Source: Acidimicrobiia bacterium
GTDB taxonomy: Bacteria > Actinomycetota > Acidimicrobiia > Spongiisociales > Spongiisociaceae
Assembly: GCA_009841105.1 (NCBI GenBank)
Contig: VXMM01000066.1
Coordinates: 48,689-112,688, forward strand
Direction of reading: 5' to 3'
DNA: 64,000 bases
The position numbers and the translations under genes are program-made. Every line of letters begins with the position of its first letter. Within the stretch, counting starts at the first letter, position 1. Positions 7,514-15,452 of this stretch are shown here, piece by piece. Below the pieces are notes generated by a model that was given only the letters and a program-made list of their open reading frames with translations, ran no database searches and had not been told where the DNA came from.

Positions 7514-9535
7514 TCACGACCGATTGAGGACGAGATGCCCGTGCCCCGATACCCGGGCGGTCCAGGTCGGCGGGACCAATGTGGTACACGCGTCCTCCAG
7601 GACGATCGCCGGCCCCGCCAACTCCGCGGCCGCCGGCAGTTCCGAGCGCTGGTAGACCGGGGTATCGAACCAGGTGTCACCGAACCAGGTTCGCTCGATG
7701 GCGCTCGGCGCCGGCGCATCTCCGGTCGGGAGGGCCTGGGGGCGGGGGCGGGTCATGCCACCGAAGGCGGCCATCCGGAGGTTGACGAACTCCACCGCCT
7801 CTCCGGGATTGCTGTGCCCGTACCGAACGTCGTGGGCCTCCGCGAACTGGTCTGGTATTCCCTCGATCAGGGCTTTCATGCCCCGGCTGGTATCGAGCGG
7901 GAGTGTCACCGTGTACTCCTGGCCTGAGTAACGCAGATCGGCCGACGGTTCTAGCGTGATCGCCTGGTCGTCGAAGCCGTCTTCCTTCACCATCAGCCGG
8001 GCTCGTTCCTCCAGATCCGATAGGGCGGCCTCGAGGGCTTCATCGGTGAGCTCGGCCACCCGCACGTAGAAACTCTGGACGGCGTCGTGGCGGGTGTCGG
8101 TCTGGAGCATTCCATAGGCGGAGAGGACGCCGGGATTGACCGGTACTACCACAGTGGCGAGGTCCAACTCGTCCGCCAGCGACGTGGCGTGGAGCGGTCC
8201 GGCCCCTCCGAAAGCCACCAGAATGAAATCGCGGGGGTCGATCCCGCGCATAACCGTGATCTCGCGGATCGCGTTCGCCATCGTCGAGTCGGCTACCGCG
8301 ACCATTCCGGCCGCGAGCCCCAGTTCGTCCATTCCGAGAGACTCGGCGACAGCCGTCAGGGATTGTTGGGCGGCTGCTTTGTCGAGAGCTATCCCACCGG
8401 CGAGGCGGGTACTACCCGGTAGACGTCCGAGATGGAGATTGGCATCCGTAATCGTCGGTTCGGTTCCTCCCGATCCATAGCAGGCGGGTCCGGGCACGGC
8501 GCCCGCCGAACGCGGACCAACCCGGAGCCCACCGCCCGCGGTGTGGCCGATACTTCCACCGCCCGCGCCGATGGTGTGGATCGCCACGGTGGGTGCCAGT
8601 ACGGGGTGGCGTTGGAGCTCTGCCTCGAGCTCGACGTCGGCCCGTCCATCCACCACCAGGCTCATGTCGAAGGATGTTCCACCCATGTCCACGCATATCA
8701 GCCGGCTTGCCGCCGTCTCCTCGATCAGATCGTCCGCCACCGATAGGCAGGCCATGGTGCCCCCGACCGGTCCGGAGAACAGGGTCTGGATGGGCTTGCG
8801 CCGCGCGGAACCGGCGGACATGACGCCGCCGTTGGACTGCATGACGCGCAACGATCCCCTCATGCCCCGCTCGGACGTACATATCTCAAGTTCTTCGAGA
8901 TAGCTACCGACGATGGGCGCCACGTAGGCGGCGATGGCCGTTGTGCTGGTTCGTTCGTACTCGCGCCACTCCGGGGCGATGTCCGAGGAGCACACAACCG
9001 AGAGAGCGCCGTCCGCCGAACGGAGCAACTCGGCCACCCGGTGCTCGTGGGCGGGGTTGGCGTAGGAGTGGAGGAAGCAGATGGCCACCGCGTCGTAGTC
9101 TCGGGCCAGCCGGGGCGCCATATCGCGGATCGCCTCCTCCTGCAACTCCAGCACCACAGAGCCGTCCGGGGCCATGCGCTCATCCACCTCGTAGATGGAA
9201 CGGCGGGGTACCAGCGGCGTAGGCGGCCGGTAGCGGACGTTGTACATGTCCGGCCGGTTCGCTCGGCCCAACTCGTAGACATCCCGGAAGCCGCGGGTGG
9301 TGAGAAGGGCGACCCTGGCGCCGCGGCGCTCGAGGAAGGCGTTCAGCCCGGCCGTGGTGCCGTTAGTAATCGAGTCGAGTTGGGTCCAATCGATGCCGAG
9401 TTGGTCGAGTGCGGAAAGAACTCCGTCGTAAAGCTGGTCAGGGGTGGTAAGCGCCTTGGCTGTATTGGTGTTGCCATCGTCGTCGATGACTACGGCGTCG
9501 GTAAAAGTACCGCCTATGTCCACCGCTACGCGCAT
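7514..9535 (-). CDS. hyuA: Hydantoinase A / oxoprolinase subunit (HyuA)
   Basis: A 673-residue HyuA-family protein. The N-terminal actin-like fold is shown by VAVDIGGTFTDAVV at residues 3-16, ITNGTTAGLNAFLERRGARV and the GRANRPDMYN stretch; the central domain has ICVDMGGTSFDMSLV and the GAGGGSIG loop, followed by VAFGGAGPLHA. The family binds ATP and acts with HyuB on cyclic amides (hydantoins, N-methylhydantoin, 5-oxoproline); the closely related acetone carboxylase subunits are the main alternative. GGGGAG precedes the ATG. It is the first gene of the minus-strand operon, with hyuB at the far end after the transporter genes, an unusual separation of the two subunits. Confidence 0.93.
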   Translation of the reverse strand: MRVAVDIGGTFTDAVVIDDDGNTNTAKALTTPDQLYDGVLSALDQLGIDWTQLDSITNGTTAGLNAFLERRGARVALLTTRGFRDVYELGRANRPDMYNVRYRPPTPLVPRRSIYEVDERMAPDGSVVLELQEEAIRDMAPRLARDYDAVAICFLHSYANPAHEHRVAELLRSADGALSVVCSSDIAPEWREYERTSTTAIAAYVAPIVGSYLEELEICTSERGMRGSLRVMQSNGGVMSAGSARRKPIQTLFSGPVGGTMACLSVADDLIEETAASRLICVDMGGTSFDMSLVVDGRADVELEAELQRHPVLAPTVAIHTIGAGGGSIGHTAGGGLRVGPRSAGAVPGPACYGSGGTEPTITDANLHLGRLPGSTRLAGGIALDKAAAQQSLTAVAESLGMDELGLAAGMVAVADSTMANAIREITVMRGIDPRDFILVAFGGAGPLHATSLADELDLATVVVPVNPGVLSAYGMLQTDTRHDAVQSFYVRVAELTDEALEAALSDLEERARLMVKEDGFDDQAITLEPSADLRYSGQEYTVTLPLDTSRGMKALIEGIPDQFAEAHDVRYGHSNPGEAVEFVNLRMAAFGGMTRPRPQALPTGDAPAPSAIERTWFGDTWFDTPVYQRSELPAAAELAGPAIVLEDACTTLVPPTWTARVSGHGHLVLNRS

Positions 9536-9570
9536 CGGCTCCCCGGAGATGGCTTTTAGCTACATACGAA

Positions 9571-9600
9571 CAACGTGTCGGCACGCGGGCCGACCCGTTG
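9571..9600 (-). terminator. Hairpin upstream of hyuA, possible terminator of the tautomerase transcript
   Basis: Two 12-base arms (9571-9582 and 9589-9600) pair with a single mismatch around a 6-base loop. The hairpin lies between the tautomerase stop and the hyuA start on the minus strand. No T-run follows, so it could equally be an operator or leader structure of the hyuA operon. Confidence 0.35.
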
Positions 9601-9707
9601 AGAAGGGTCTTCCCTGATCGGGTCCTTCGCCCGTGTCTGCCGCAGCAGTCGGGCGTAACGAACAGGAATCCTACGATGCGGGAAGGGCAGGCGCAACCTG
9701 GGCGCGG

Positions 9708-9926
9708 TCAGGGGTTCCGGTCGCTGAACAGAATCCCGCCGGCGGCCCAGTCGTCGGCGCCGATGTTATGGAAAACCACGGTGACTAGGTCCTTGGGCGA
9801 ACCCTGGTGATGGTGCACCACATTGCGGGCGATGCTGTCAGCCACCTCGTCCGCCAGCTTGCGTTTCGCCTCCTGAAGGTCGCCCTCCACCAGGTCATAC
9901 ATGAAGTGAATATGGGCGAGCGGCAT
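9708..9926 (-). CDS. 4-oxalocrotonate tautomerase family protein
   Basis: A 72-residue protein of the tautomerase superfamily, close to the usual 60-75 residues. The chosen start gives MPLAHIHF, leaving the catalytic Pro1 after Met removal; GGAGGT lies 5 bases upstream of this ATG, whereas the longer frame to 10022 has no such site and would bury the proline. The VVFHNIGADDWAAGG segment near the C-terminus is typical. Members use Pro1 as general base for keto-enol isomerisation or hydration of small unsaturated acids, often as hexamers. It is probably transcribed separately from hyuA. Confidence 0.85.
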   Translation of the reverse strand: MPLAHIHFMYDLVEGDLQEAKRKLADEVADSIARNVVHHHQGSPKDLVTVVFHNIGADDWAAGGILFSDRNP

Positions 9927-9990
9927 CAAGACCTCCTCACTGGCAAACGGGCGGGCACTTCGACTAAGGGCACGATAACTGCCGTGATGA

Positions 9991-11229
9991 TCAGGCGGTG
10001 CCCAGAGCGGGATACTCAGCATCCGAGGGCACGGGAGGCGTTTCCTCCTCGGTCGAGTCCAGTGCCGTTTTGATCCGGCTGTAAGCGGTCACAACGTACA
10101 CGACCCCTCCAACCGTCACGAGAGCCGGAGCGGCTGTCGCAAGGGCGGGGCCAGCGCCTAGGGCAACGACTACTGTCATGCCCGCCCCGCCGATCGCAGC
10201 TCCCTTGCTCTTTCTCAGCATGTCTTTGAGCACCTTTCTGCCTGCCTGTCGGTACGTCATCTCGTCCTTATAGACGTAGATGAGGTTCTCGGCCCCGCTG
10301 ACCACGCCTTCGAGCGCCATGCCCACGCACCCGGCGACCGCTGCAGTCTGTAGTGCTTCGACGGCGACAATCCCAGTAGCGTTCAGGACGTTCAGGGCGT
10401 TGGCCTTCGCCAATTCGAATGGCGTCATGTTGGCGCCACCGCGAGCCAGGTTGTCACGAGCGGCTTCCCAAACGATGTTGGCGGTGTCCATCATTCTTCC
10501 GGGCGCATTGACGACGGCTTCGATATGGCTGGCATGCTTCCCGTCGATGAAGGCGAGTACAGCGTCCTCTCCCAGGTTTCTGACCGGGAGGGGAATGCCC
10601 GACTCGTAGAACGAACTCGCGACATCGACCGGTCTCCAAGTCCCGTGCATGCCTGCCATTGCGAACTTCGCCCTTAGCGTTGGAGGAAGGTCACTGAACG
10701 TTGGAACCGCTGCCTGGAGGCTCTCGAGAGCTCCCCAGGCTGCCGCCGTTGCGGTCGTTGCCCGCTCCTGAGCGTCTTTGCCGACTCTTCGAGCTTCGAT
10801 GCTAAGTGGCTCGAATGACTGCCTGCATCTCTCTCTGAAGGCCTCGCCGTGTTCTAGAACTCCACCAGCGGCCACGCCCAATGCGTTACCGACTTCGGCA
10901 GCCGCTGTTCCGGCTAGCTCCAGGGCCTTGCCAGCAGCTGTGGCTCCGGCTCTCCCGATTTGGGTTCCGGCGGCATCACTGATCCTCGCTTGAGTGGAAG
11001 CCTTGATCGCTTGCGCCAACTCTGCAGGTTTGGTGTGAAACCTCAGGTCCGCCTTTCTGAGATCTCGAACCGTCGTGCTGGTGTAGCGATAGGCGACGCG
11101 GCTAGCTTCGACCACGATGGATACAGCCTCCTGTGGAGCCTCGGTGACCTTCGAACCTACGAACTTCAATCGCCGCTCCTGCTTGCGCTCTCCGGAACTC
11201 GGACCTTCCTCGTCAGGCTTTGTGGACAT
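9991..11229 (-). CDS. Hypothetical Ala-rich protein with C-terminal membrane segments
   Basis: I do not recognise this 412-residue protein. The ATG at 11229 has GGAGGA nine bases upstream; the open frame reaches 11499 but the extra part overlaps the divergent regulator. In order it has a charged N-terminus with many Lys/Arg/Glu (about 1-35), a long Ala/Glu-rich probably helical stretch (about 80-190), a conserved-looking block (FIDGKHASHIEAVVNAPGR, then NIVWEAARDNLARGG and MTPFELAKANALNVLN), and two or three Gly/Ala-rich hydrophobic segments towards the C-terminus. A membrane-associated role is likely from composition. It is divergent from the XRE-cupin gene, whose start is 76 bases away, so the two may share regulation. 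Confidence 0.75.
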   Translation of the reverse strand: MSTKPDEEGPSSGERKQERRLKFVGSKVTEAPQEAVSIVVEASRVAYRYTSTTVRDLRKADLRFHTKPAELAQAIKASTQARISDAAGTQIGRAGATAAGKALELAGTAAAEVGNALGVAAGGVLEHGEAFRERCRQSFEPLSIEARRVGKDAQERATTATAAAWGALESLQAAVPTFSDLPPTLRAKFAMAGMHGTWRPVDVASSFYESGIPLPVRNLGEDAVLAFIDGKHASHIEAVVNAPGRMMDTANIVWEAARDNLARGGANMTPFELAKANALNVLNATGIVAVEALQTAAVAGCVGMALEGVVSGAENLIYVYKDEMTYRQAGRKVLKDMLRKSKGAAIGGAGMTVVVALGAGPALATAAPALVTVGGVVYVVTAYSRIKTALDSTEEETPPVPSDAEYPALGTA

Positions 11230-11305
11230 ATGGTGTATTCCTCCTTCAAAACGTGCACACGCTACATAAGACATAGGTGCGGCAGGCGGACGGTAGCATC
11301 GGACC

Positions 11306-11902
11306 ATGCCTGATGCAGCCGAAACCCGCAAGGATGACCGACGGGTCGACGGGGATGCGATGGCCGCCAACTTGGGCGCCGCGCTCCGGAGACTTCGCAA
11401 GGCACAGGGACTGACGCTCCAACAGCTGGCCTCCCGCTGCGGTTTGTCCCAACCGTTTCTCAGCCAGCTGGAGAACGGGAAGGCAATGCCCAGCCTCATG
11501 GCTCTTCACCATGTCGCCCAGGCTCTGAATACCACCGCTCACAGCCTTCTCCTGCCTCAGGAGCGGTTGGAGACCAGCCTGGTCCGTCACGGCGAAGGCG
11601 AGATCTACCAACTCGTGGAAGGCGCATCGGTGCGGTTCCTGACCCGTGGAGCCTCCCACCTCATGGAGCCGAACGAGGTGGCGTTCGACCCCGGCACCGC
11701 TACGGTGAACCTTGGTCACGAAGGCGAAGAGGTCATATACGTCCTGGAGGGCTGCCTTCGGGTAGGGCTGGAGGGATCACAGCCGGTGGAGTTGAACCGG
11801 GGAGATGTGTACACCTACCCGGCGACCATCCCGCACACCATGACGGCGGCCGGCGAGGCCGGCTGCCGTTTCCTGGTGGTCACCTCCCCGCCCTCCTTCT
11901 GA
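11306..11902 (+). CDS. XRE family transcriptional regulator with C-terminal cupin domain
   Basis: A 198-residue DNA-binding regulator. The N-terminal helix-turn-helix is at about residues 20-75 (LRRLRKAQGLTLQQLASRCG then SQPFLSQLENGKAMPS); the C-terminal half is a cupin (GEEVIYVLEGCLRVGLEG, then PHTMTAAGEAGCRFLVV), a small-molecule sensing module. Such proteins (PuuR and similar) often control uptake and catabolism of amines or amino acids. The divergent unknown membrane protein is the natural first candidate target, and the regulator may control itself from the shared 76-base intergenic region. Confidence 0.92.
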   Translation: MPDAAETRKDDRRVDGDAMAANLGAALRRLRKAQGLTLQQLASRCGLSQPFLSQLENGKAMPSLMALHHVAQALNTTAHSLLLPQERLETSLVRHGEGEIYQLVEGASVRFLTRGASHLMEPNEVAFDPGTATVNLGHEGEEVIYVLEGCLRVGLEGSQPVELNRGDVYTYPATIPHTMTAAGEAGCRFLVVTSPPSF

Positions 11903-11960
11903 TCCGTCGGGTGGGACGGTCAGCCGGAGACCTACTGTCCTGCTGCCTCGCCTGCCGTCC

Positions 11961-12647
11961 TCAGCCGATCATGAATGCGGACGCGTGAACGATGGCGCCG
12001 CGGTGGGTCAGCGCCTGGCCTACCGTCCTCCGGTCGTTCACGTGCACCTCTGTGCCGAGGCCGACTCCGCGGTTTACCAACTTCGCCGCTCCGGCGAAGC
12101 GTCTGATCCTGTGAAGGACCAGGCTTGCCGACGGGCGTCCGTTGGCGGTCGGTCGTTCCATGAGGTGGGAGCGGACCAACCCTTCCCAATGGGGGAGCAG
12201 AAGGTCGTGATTGCCGAACACCTCGACCGCCACCACGCGCCTGCCGTGGGCGACAGCGACGCCGCACTGGCCCGGCAGCGGCCCCCGCCTGGCGAGACTC
12301 CGGATCGCGTGGGCACGTTGCCGGTCGCGGCGGAGGAACTGCTCGGCATCCCTGACGGCTCGGGTACCGGAATGGACCCCTAGATGGGCCAGTTCCTCGT
12401 CTACGGCGTTCCAGACAGCCGCCTGGTCGCTATGGCGAGATCCTTCCCGGCGGACCGAATCGGCCACCGATGCGTTCTTCGCCCGCCGAGTCCGTCTCGG
12501 CGCGAAAGCCCGACCGCGCCCGAAGTCACGAAGATCACCCCACCTGCCCTGCTCGAGGCAGGACACGGGAATGTCCAGGTGGGTCGATGGCGCCACCAGG
12601 ACGCTCGTGTTGAGTACCCGATCCTGGAGGCCGCCGATGAGCTGTTC
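11961..12647 (-). CDS. ARPP-1-like C-terminal part, out of frame with the upstream VWA gene
   Basis: This fragment continues the upstream protein in a different frame. Near 12647-12654, within GGAGGGC on the minus strand, one surplus base moves the ARPP-1 reading from one frame to another; in this frame the protein continues with EQLIGGLQDRVLNTSVLV, VSCLEQGRW, VWNAVDEELAHLGV and PLPGQCGVAVAHG, all typical of the ARPP-1 domain. ARPP-1 is a domain of unknown biochemical function known from genomic context studies. The first ATG in this frame is at 12596, which would drop the domain's N-terminal third. This is either a real inactivating frameshift or a sequencing error. Confidence 0.6.
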   Translation of the reverse strand, partial: EQLIGGLQDRVLNTSVLVAPSTHLDIPVSCLEQGRWGDLRDFGRGRAFAPRRTRRAKNASVADSVRREGSRHSDQAAVWNAVDEELAHLGVHSGTRAVRDAEQFLRRDRQRAHAIRSLARRGPLPGQCGVAVAHGRRVVAVEVFGNHDLLLPHWEGLVRSHLMERPTANGRPSASLVLHRIRRFAGAAKLVNRGVGLGTEVHVNDRRTVGQALTHRGAIVHASAFMIG

Positions 12648-13572
12648 GCCCTCCGGGGATCAGGATGGGGCGGTTGGTCGGGTTCGCCACCTCGAGGGAT
12701 GGCACTCTTGAGGCTTGTAACTCCTCGATCACGAGACCGGAGTTCGGACCCGTAGCGATCTCCGGCAGGTCGTTCCCCAGCAGGTAGACAGGAAACAGTG
12801 AGATCCCGAGACGGGTGATGGGTCGGCCAACCGCCGCCCGCTCCAGGTTGGGGATACCCCGCCGCCGTTTCGGGACCCTCGCCGGCCCGCCTCCGTCTCG
12901 CATCACGTCCTCCGCCTCGCGGGTGCCGCCGAAGAAGGTCCCGGAGTCTCTCGTCCGTTCGACCCTGGTCTTTCCCCGAAACTCTCGGGTGGCTCGCGAG
13001 ATCGACTGGAAGGCCGCTGAGGTACCCACCGCGGTGGCGGCATAGTTGGAGGTGCTCTCCCGGGAGACTCCGATGCGGCCCGCTTCCAGGTAGCTGTCCT
13101 GGTTGGCGCCCATGAACACGAACTCCCAGCCGGCTTCCTGCCGGAGGCTGATCAACTCGGCCACCCGCGCCCGGCTGTACTTGCTGGATGCGTTTTCCAT
13201 CCCGTCGCTGAAGATCACCACCAGCTGGTCCTCCGCGGGTCGGTCGTCCAGCGATCTGGCGTCGATGCGCCGGTCGGCGTGTTCGATGAGGTCACCGATC
13301 GCGTCCAGCAGAGGGGTACCCCCTCGCGGGCGGTAGATGTCGGAATTGAGCGCCGGTACGTCCTCAATCCGCGCCGCATCGTGGATGATCTCGAACGAGT
13401 CCTGGGTGTCGAACTGAACAAGGGTCAGGTGCGCGGTGCCGGGTTCGGCGGCTTGATCGGCGACGAACGTGTTGAACCCTCCGATCACATCCTGGGTCAG
13501 ACCGCTCATCGATCCCGAACGGTCGAGGAGGAACCAGAGCTTGGTCGGTTCGGTAACGGTTGCGTCAGTCAA
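12535..13572 (-). CDS. VWA-domain protein fused to the N-terminus of an ARPP-1 domain (frameshifted)
   Basis: Residues 10-190 form a von Willebrand A domain with the metal-site motif DRSGSMSG, the TPLLDAIGD threonine region and an IFSDGMENAS loop. The VWA end (TFFGGTREAEDVM) is followed by a short basic linker and then the first part of an ARPP-1 domain (GISLFPVYLLGND, VPSLEVANPTNRPILIPGG). After that glycine pair the frame is lost: the last 38 residues are Arg/Pro/His-rich read-through, and ARPP-1 resumes in another frame. The start is a TTG at 13572 with AGGAGA upstream; no in-frame ATG is suitable. Two originally separate genes that have run together is an alternative to a true fusion. Confidence 0.75.
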   Translation of the reverse strand: MTDATVTEPTKLWFLLDRSGSMSGLTQDVIGGFNTFVADQAAEPGTAHLTLVQFDTQDSFEIIHDAARIEDVPALNSDIYRPRGGTPLLDAIGDLIEHADRRIDARSLDDRPAEDQLVVIFSDGMENASSKYSRARVAELISLRQEAGWEFVFMGANQDSYLEAGRIGVSRESTSNYAATAVGTSAAFQSISRATREFRGKTRVERTRDSGTFFGGTREAEDVMRDGGGPARVPKRRRGIPNLERAAVGRPITRLGISLFPVYLLGNDLPEIATGPNSGLVIEELQASRVPSLEVANPTNRPILIPGGRTAHRRPPGSGTQHERPGGAIDPPGHSRVLPRAGQVG

Positions 13573-13676
13573 TGTATCTCTCCTTCGGTCTGGGGTGCCC
13601 GCGCGTTCTGCATCTAGGTAAGACGCCGAGACCCACCGATTTATTCCAACTTGACAATAACCCTAGATTCAGGTTC

Positions 13677-13705
13677 TTGTCCTGTCAACACAAACTTGAT
13701 ATCAT
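13677..13705 (+). promoter_or_regulatory. Sigma-70-type promoter for the Nudix gene, probably leaderless
   Basis: TTGTCC at 13677-13682 and TATCAT at 13700-13705 are spaced by exactly 17 bases. The downstream ATG is only 7 bases beyond the -10 box and has no ribosome site, so transcription would start at or next to the A of the start codon. Leaderless mRNAs are common in actinobacteria. The surrounding 140-base divergent region is noticeably AT-richer than its neighbours. Confidence 0.5.
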
Positions 13706-13712
13706 TCTACGG

Positions 13713-14501
13713 ATGGGGTATGACACGAAGCCTCCAGACGGCTACGACCCCCGGGCGTACCCACCGGTCGCCGTCACCGTGGACGTGGTCACGTTCACCA
13801 TCGTTGCCGACAACCTCCAGATACTTCTAATCCGGCGCGGGCAGGCTCCACATAGGGGACGTTGGGCGCTGCCGGGCGGCTTCGTGCGCCAGAACGAGGA
13901 CCTCGAGGCGGCGGCCCTGCGCGAACTCCACGAGGAGACAGCGGTTACCGCCGAGCCGCGCCATCTCGAGCAACTCGGCACGTACGGGAGACCCGACCGC
14001 GACCCCCGGATGCGGGTGGTCACCGTCGCCTACTGGGCGATCCTCGCCAACCTCCCCGAGCCCAAGGGAGGCGGAGACGCGGCCGAAGCCAGCCTCTTCC
14101 CCGTCGTGATGGTCGAAGCCCAGGCTCTCAAGTTGGCCTTCGACCACGGCAAGATCATCAAGGAGGCGGTGGAGAGGGTGCGCTCAAAGCTCGAATACAC
14201 CACCCTCGCCGCGCAATTCTGTCCACCCGAGTTCACTATCAGCCAGTTGCGGCGGGTCTACGAAGTGGTGTGGAATGCCCGCATCGACCCGGCCAACTTC
14301 CACCGCAAGGTCACCACCAGCCCCGACTTCCTCCGCTCGACCGGCGACCTCACCGATCCGAGAGCACGAGGCGGGCGTCCAGCCAGGATGTACAGCCCCG
14401 GTGAGGCGGAGTACATTTCCTCACCGATCATGAGATCCCCCTCCAGCCCGACGCCTCGCCGTAGACGCCCCCCTCCGAAGGAACCTCCGGCTGATCGGTG
14501 A
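13713..14501 (+). CDS. Nudix hydrolase-type protein with C-terminal winged-helix region (NrtR-like)
   Basis: A 262-residue protein starting at the ATG at 13713; the frame extends upstream to 13560 but that part covers the divergent promoter region. The N-terminal Nudix domain has WALPGGFVRQNEDLEAAALR and then ELHEETAV, where the usual last Gly of the Nudix box is Ala. The C-terminal part (FTISQLRRVYEVVWN to FHRKV) matches the winged helix of NrtR-type regulators, where a Nudix domain senses ADP-ribose or NAD metabolites. A Pro/Arg-rich tail of about 25 residues follows. It is divergent from the VWA/ARPP-1 gene. It could be a catalytically active Nudix enzyme, a regulator, or both. Confidence 0.87.
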   Translation: MGYDTKPPDGYDPRAYPPVAVTVDVVTFTIVADNLQILLIRRGQAPHRGRWALPGGFVRQNEDLEAAALRELHEETAVTAEPRHLEQLGTYGRPDRDPRMRVVTVAYWAILANLPEPKGGGDAAEASLFPVVMVEAQALKLAFDHGKIIKEAVERVRSKLEYTTLAAQFCPPEFTISQLRRVYEVVWNARIDPANFHRKVTTSPDFLRSTGDLTDPRARGGRPARMYSPGEAEYISSPIMRSPSSPTPRRRRPPPKEPPADR

Positions 14502-14611
14502 GCACGGCGCCCGGCTCACACCTCCGAGCACGCAGGGTCTGGAGAGTCACGGTAGGTGGTCTGTGAGATTCACGGTATGAGAGTTCGATGGGCCGCTTGG
14601 GCGCGACGGGA

Positions 14612-15340
14612 CTACTCGACACCCATCGTAGGAACACCCGTCAGATGCTCAATGGCATCATCCATGTGAGCCGTGATCGCAAGCGCCACCTCTGCGCGGT
14701 CACCGGAGCGGAGAGCTACCAGGATCCGCCGATGCTCGTCTGCGAGGTGACTTCCCCCGTCGTACGCACCTTCGAGCCGGCGGATGCAGACCGCTGTCTC
14801 GACCAGCAGGGTTCCGAACATCCTCGATAGCCTCGGACTGTCGGCTGCCTCGACCAGTTTCTCGTGAAAGTAGCGATCTGCCTCCAATGTCGACCTCAGA
14901 TCGGAGGAACGGGCTGCTCTCTCCAGAGAACTCAGGGCAGACTCGAGTACCTCCCATTGCACACGGTGGGGTGCCTGCATGATTGCCTCCGCCGCAGCCG
15001 TCTCGCACGCGGTGCGCGCGAAGTAGACATCGACGACATCTTCGTTTGTCAGTTCTCGGATGTACACACCGCGGCGCCGATTCTCCATGAGGCCTTCCTG
15101 AATGAGGCGCTGCAGCGCTTCCCGGATAGGTGCTCGACTGACTCCCAGTTGTTCGGCCAGTCGGGTTTCCACCATTCGGGTGCCTGGAGAGAGCGCACCA
15201 GCAAGCATCGCGTCCCGGATCCGGCGGGCGATGATCAAGGCGGTCGGAGCCCGGGAGATCGGCTCTAATTGCTCCAAACCTGTAACTTGTGTGCTTCGCA
15301 TGCCTAAACGCGTCGAACTTTCCACGCCTGTCCCGCTCAA
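14612..15340 (-). CDS. GntR family (FadR/FCD subfamily) transcriptional regulator
   Basis: A 242-residue regulator. The winged helix is near residues 35-95 (LSPGTRMVETRLAEQLGVSR, then APIREALQRL) and the FCD ligand-binding domain follows (ARTACETAAAEAIM, RYFHEKLVEAA, EHRRILVAL), whose His/Asp residues normally bind a metal and an organic acid. The TTG start at 15340 has AGGAG 7 bases upstream; an in-frame ATG at 15301 lacks a ribosome site. It is divergent from a D-2-hydroxyacid dehydrogenase gene, with GntR-type half-sites between them, and similar palindromes occur in two further intergenic regions downstream. It is therefore the likely local regulator of the following 14 kb. Confidence 0.9.
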   Translation of the reverse strand: MSGTGVESSTRLGMRSTQVTGLEQLEPISRAPTALIIARRIRDAMLAGALSPGTRMVETRLAEQLGVSRAPIREALQRLIQEGLMENRRRGVYIRELTNEDVVDVYFARTACETAAAEAIMQAPHRVQWEVLESALSSLERAARSSDLRSTLEADRYFHEKLVEAADSPRLSRMFGTLLVETAVCIRRLEGAYDGGSHLADEHRRILVALRSGDRAEVALAITAHMDDAIEHLTGVPTMGVE

Positions 15341-15387
15341 CGGACGCTCCTACAGTATTGATGGGCCACCTGGCAACCGCGGCCAGT

Positions 15388-15403
15388 ATTGTCGATTGTC
15401 GAC
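15388..15403. promoter_or_regulatory. GntR-type operator, two overlapping ATTGTCGA copies
   Basis: ATTGTCGA (15388-15395) and ATTGTCGAC (15395-15403) overlap by one base between the divergent GntR and dehydrogenase genes. The core GTCGAC matches the GntR consensus yGTM(N)0-1KACr at one half-site. Autoregulation of the GntR gene is the simple reading. Confidence 0.55.
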
Positions 15404-15452
15404 CGTACGGCAATTCCCCTAGTCTTTCCCGCCAAGTGTATGTGCAGGTACT

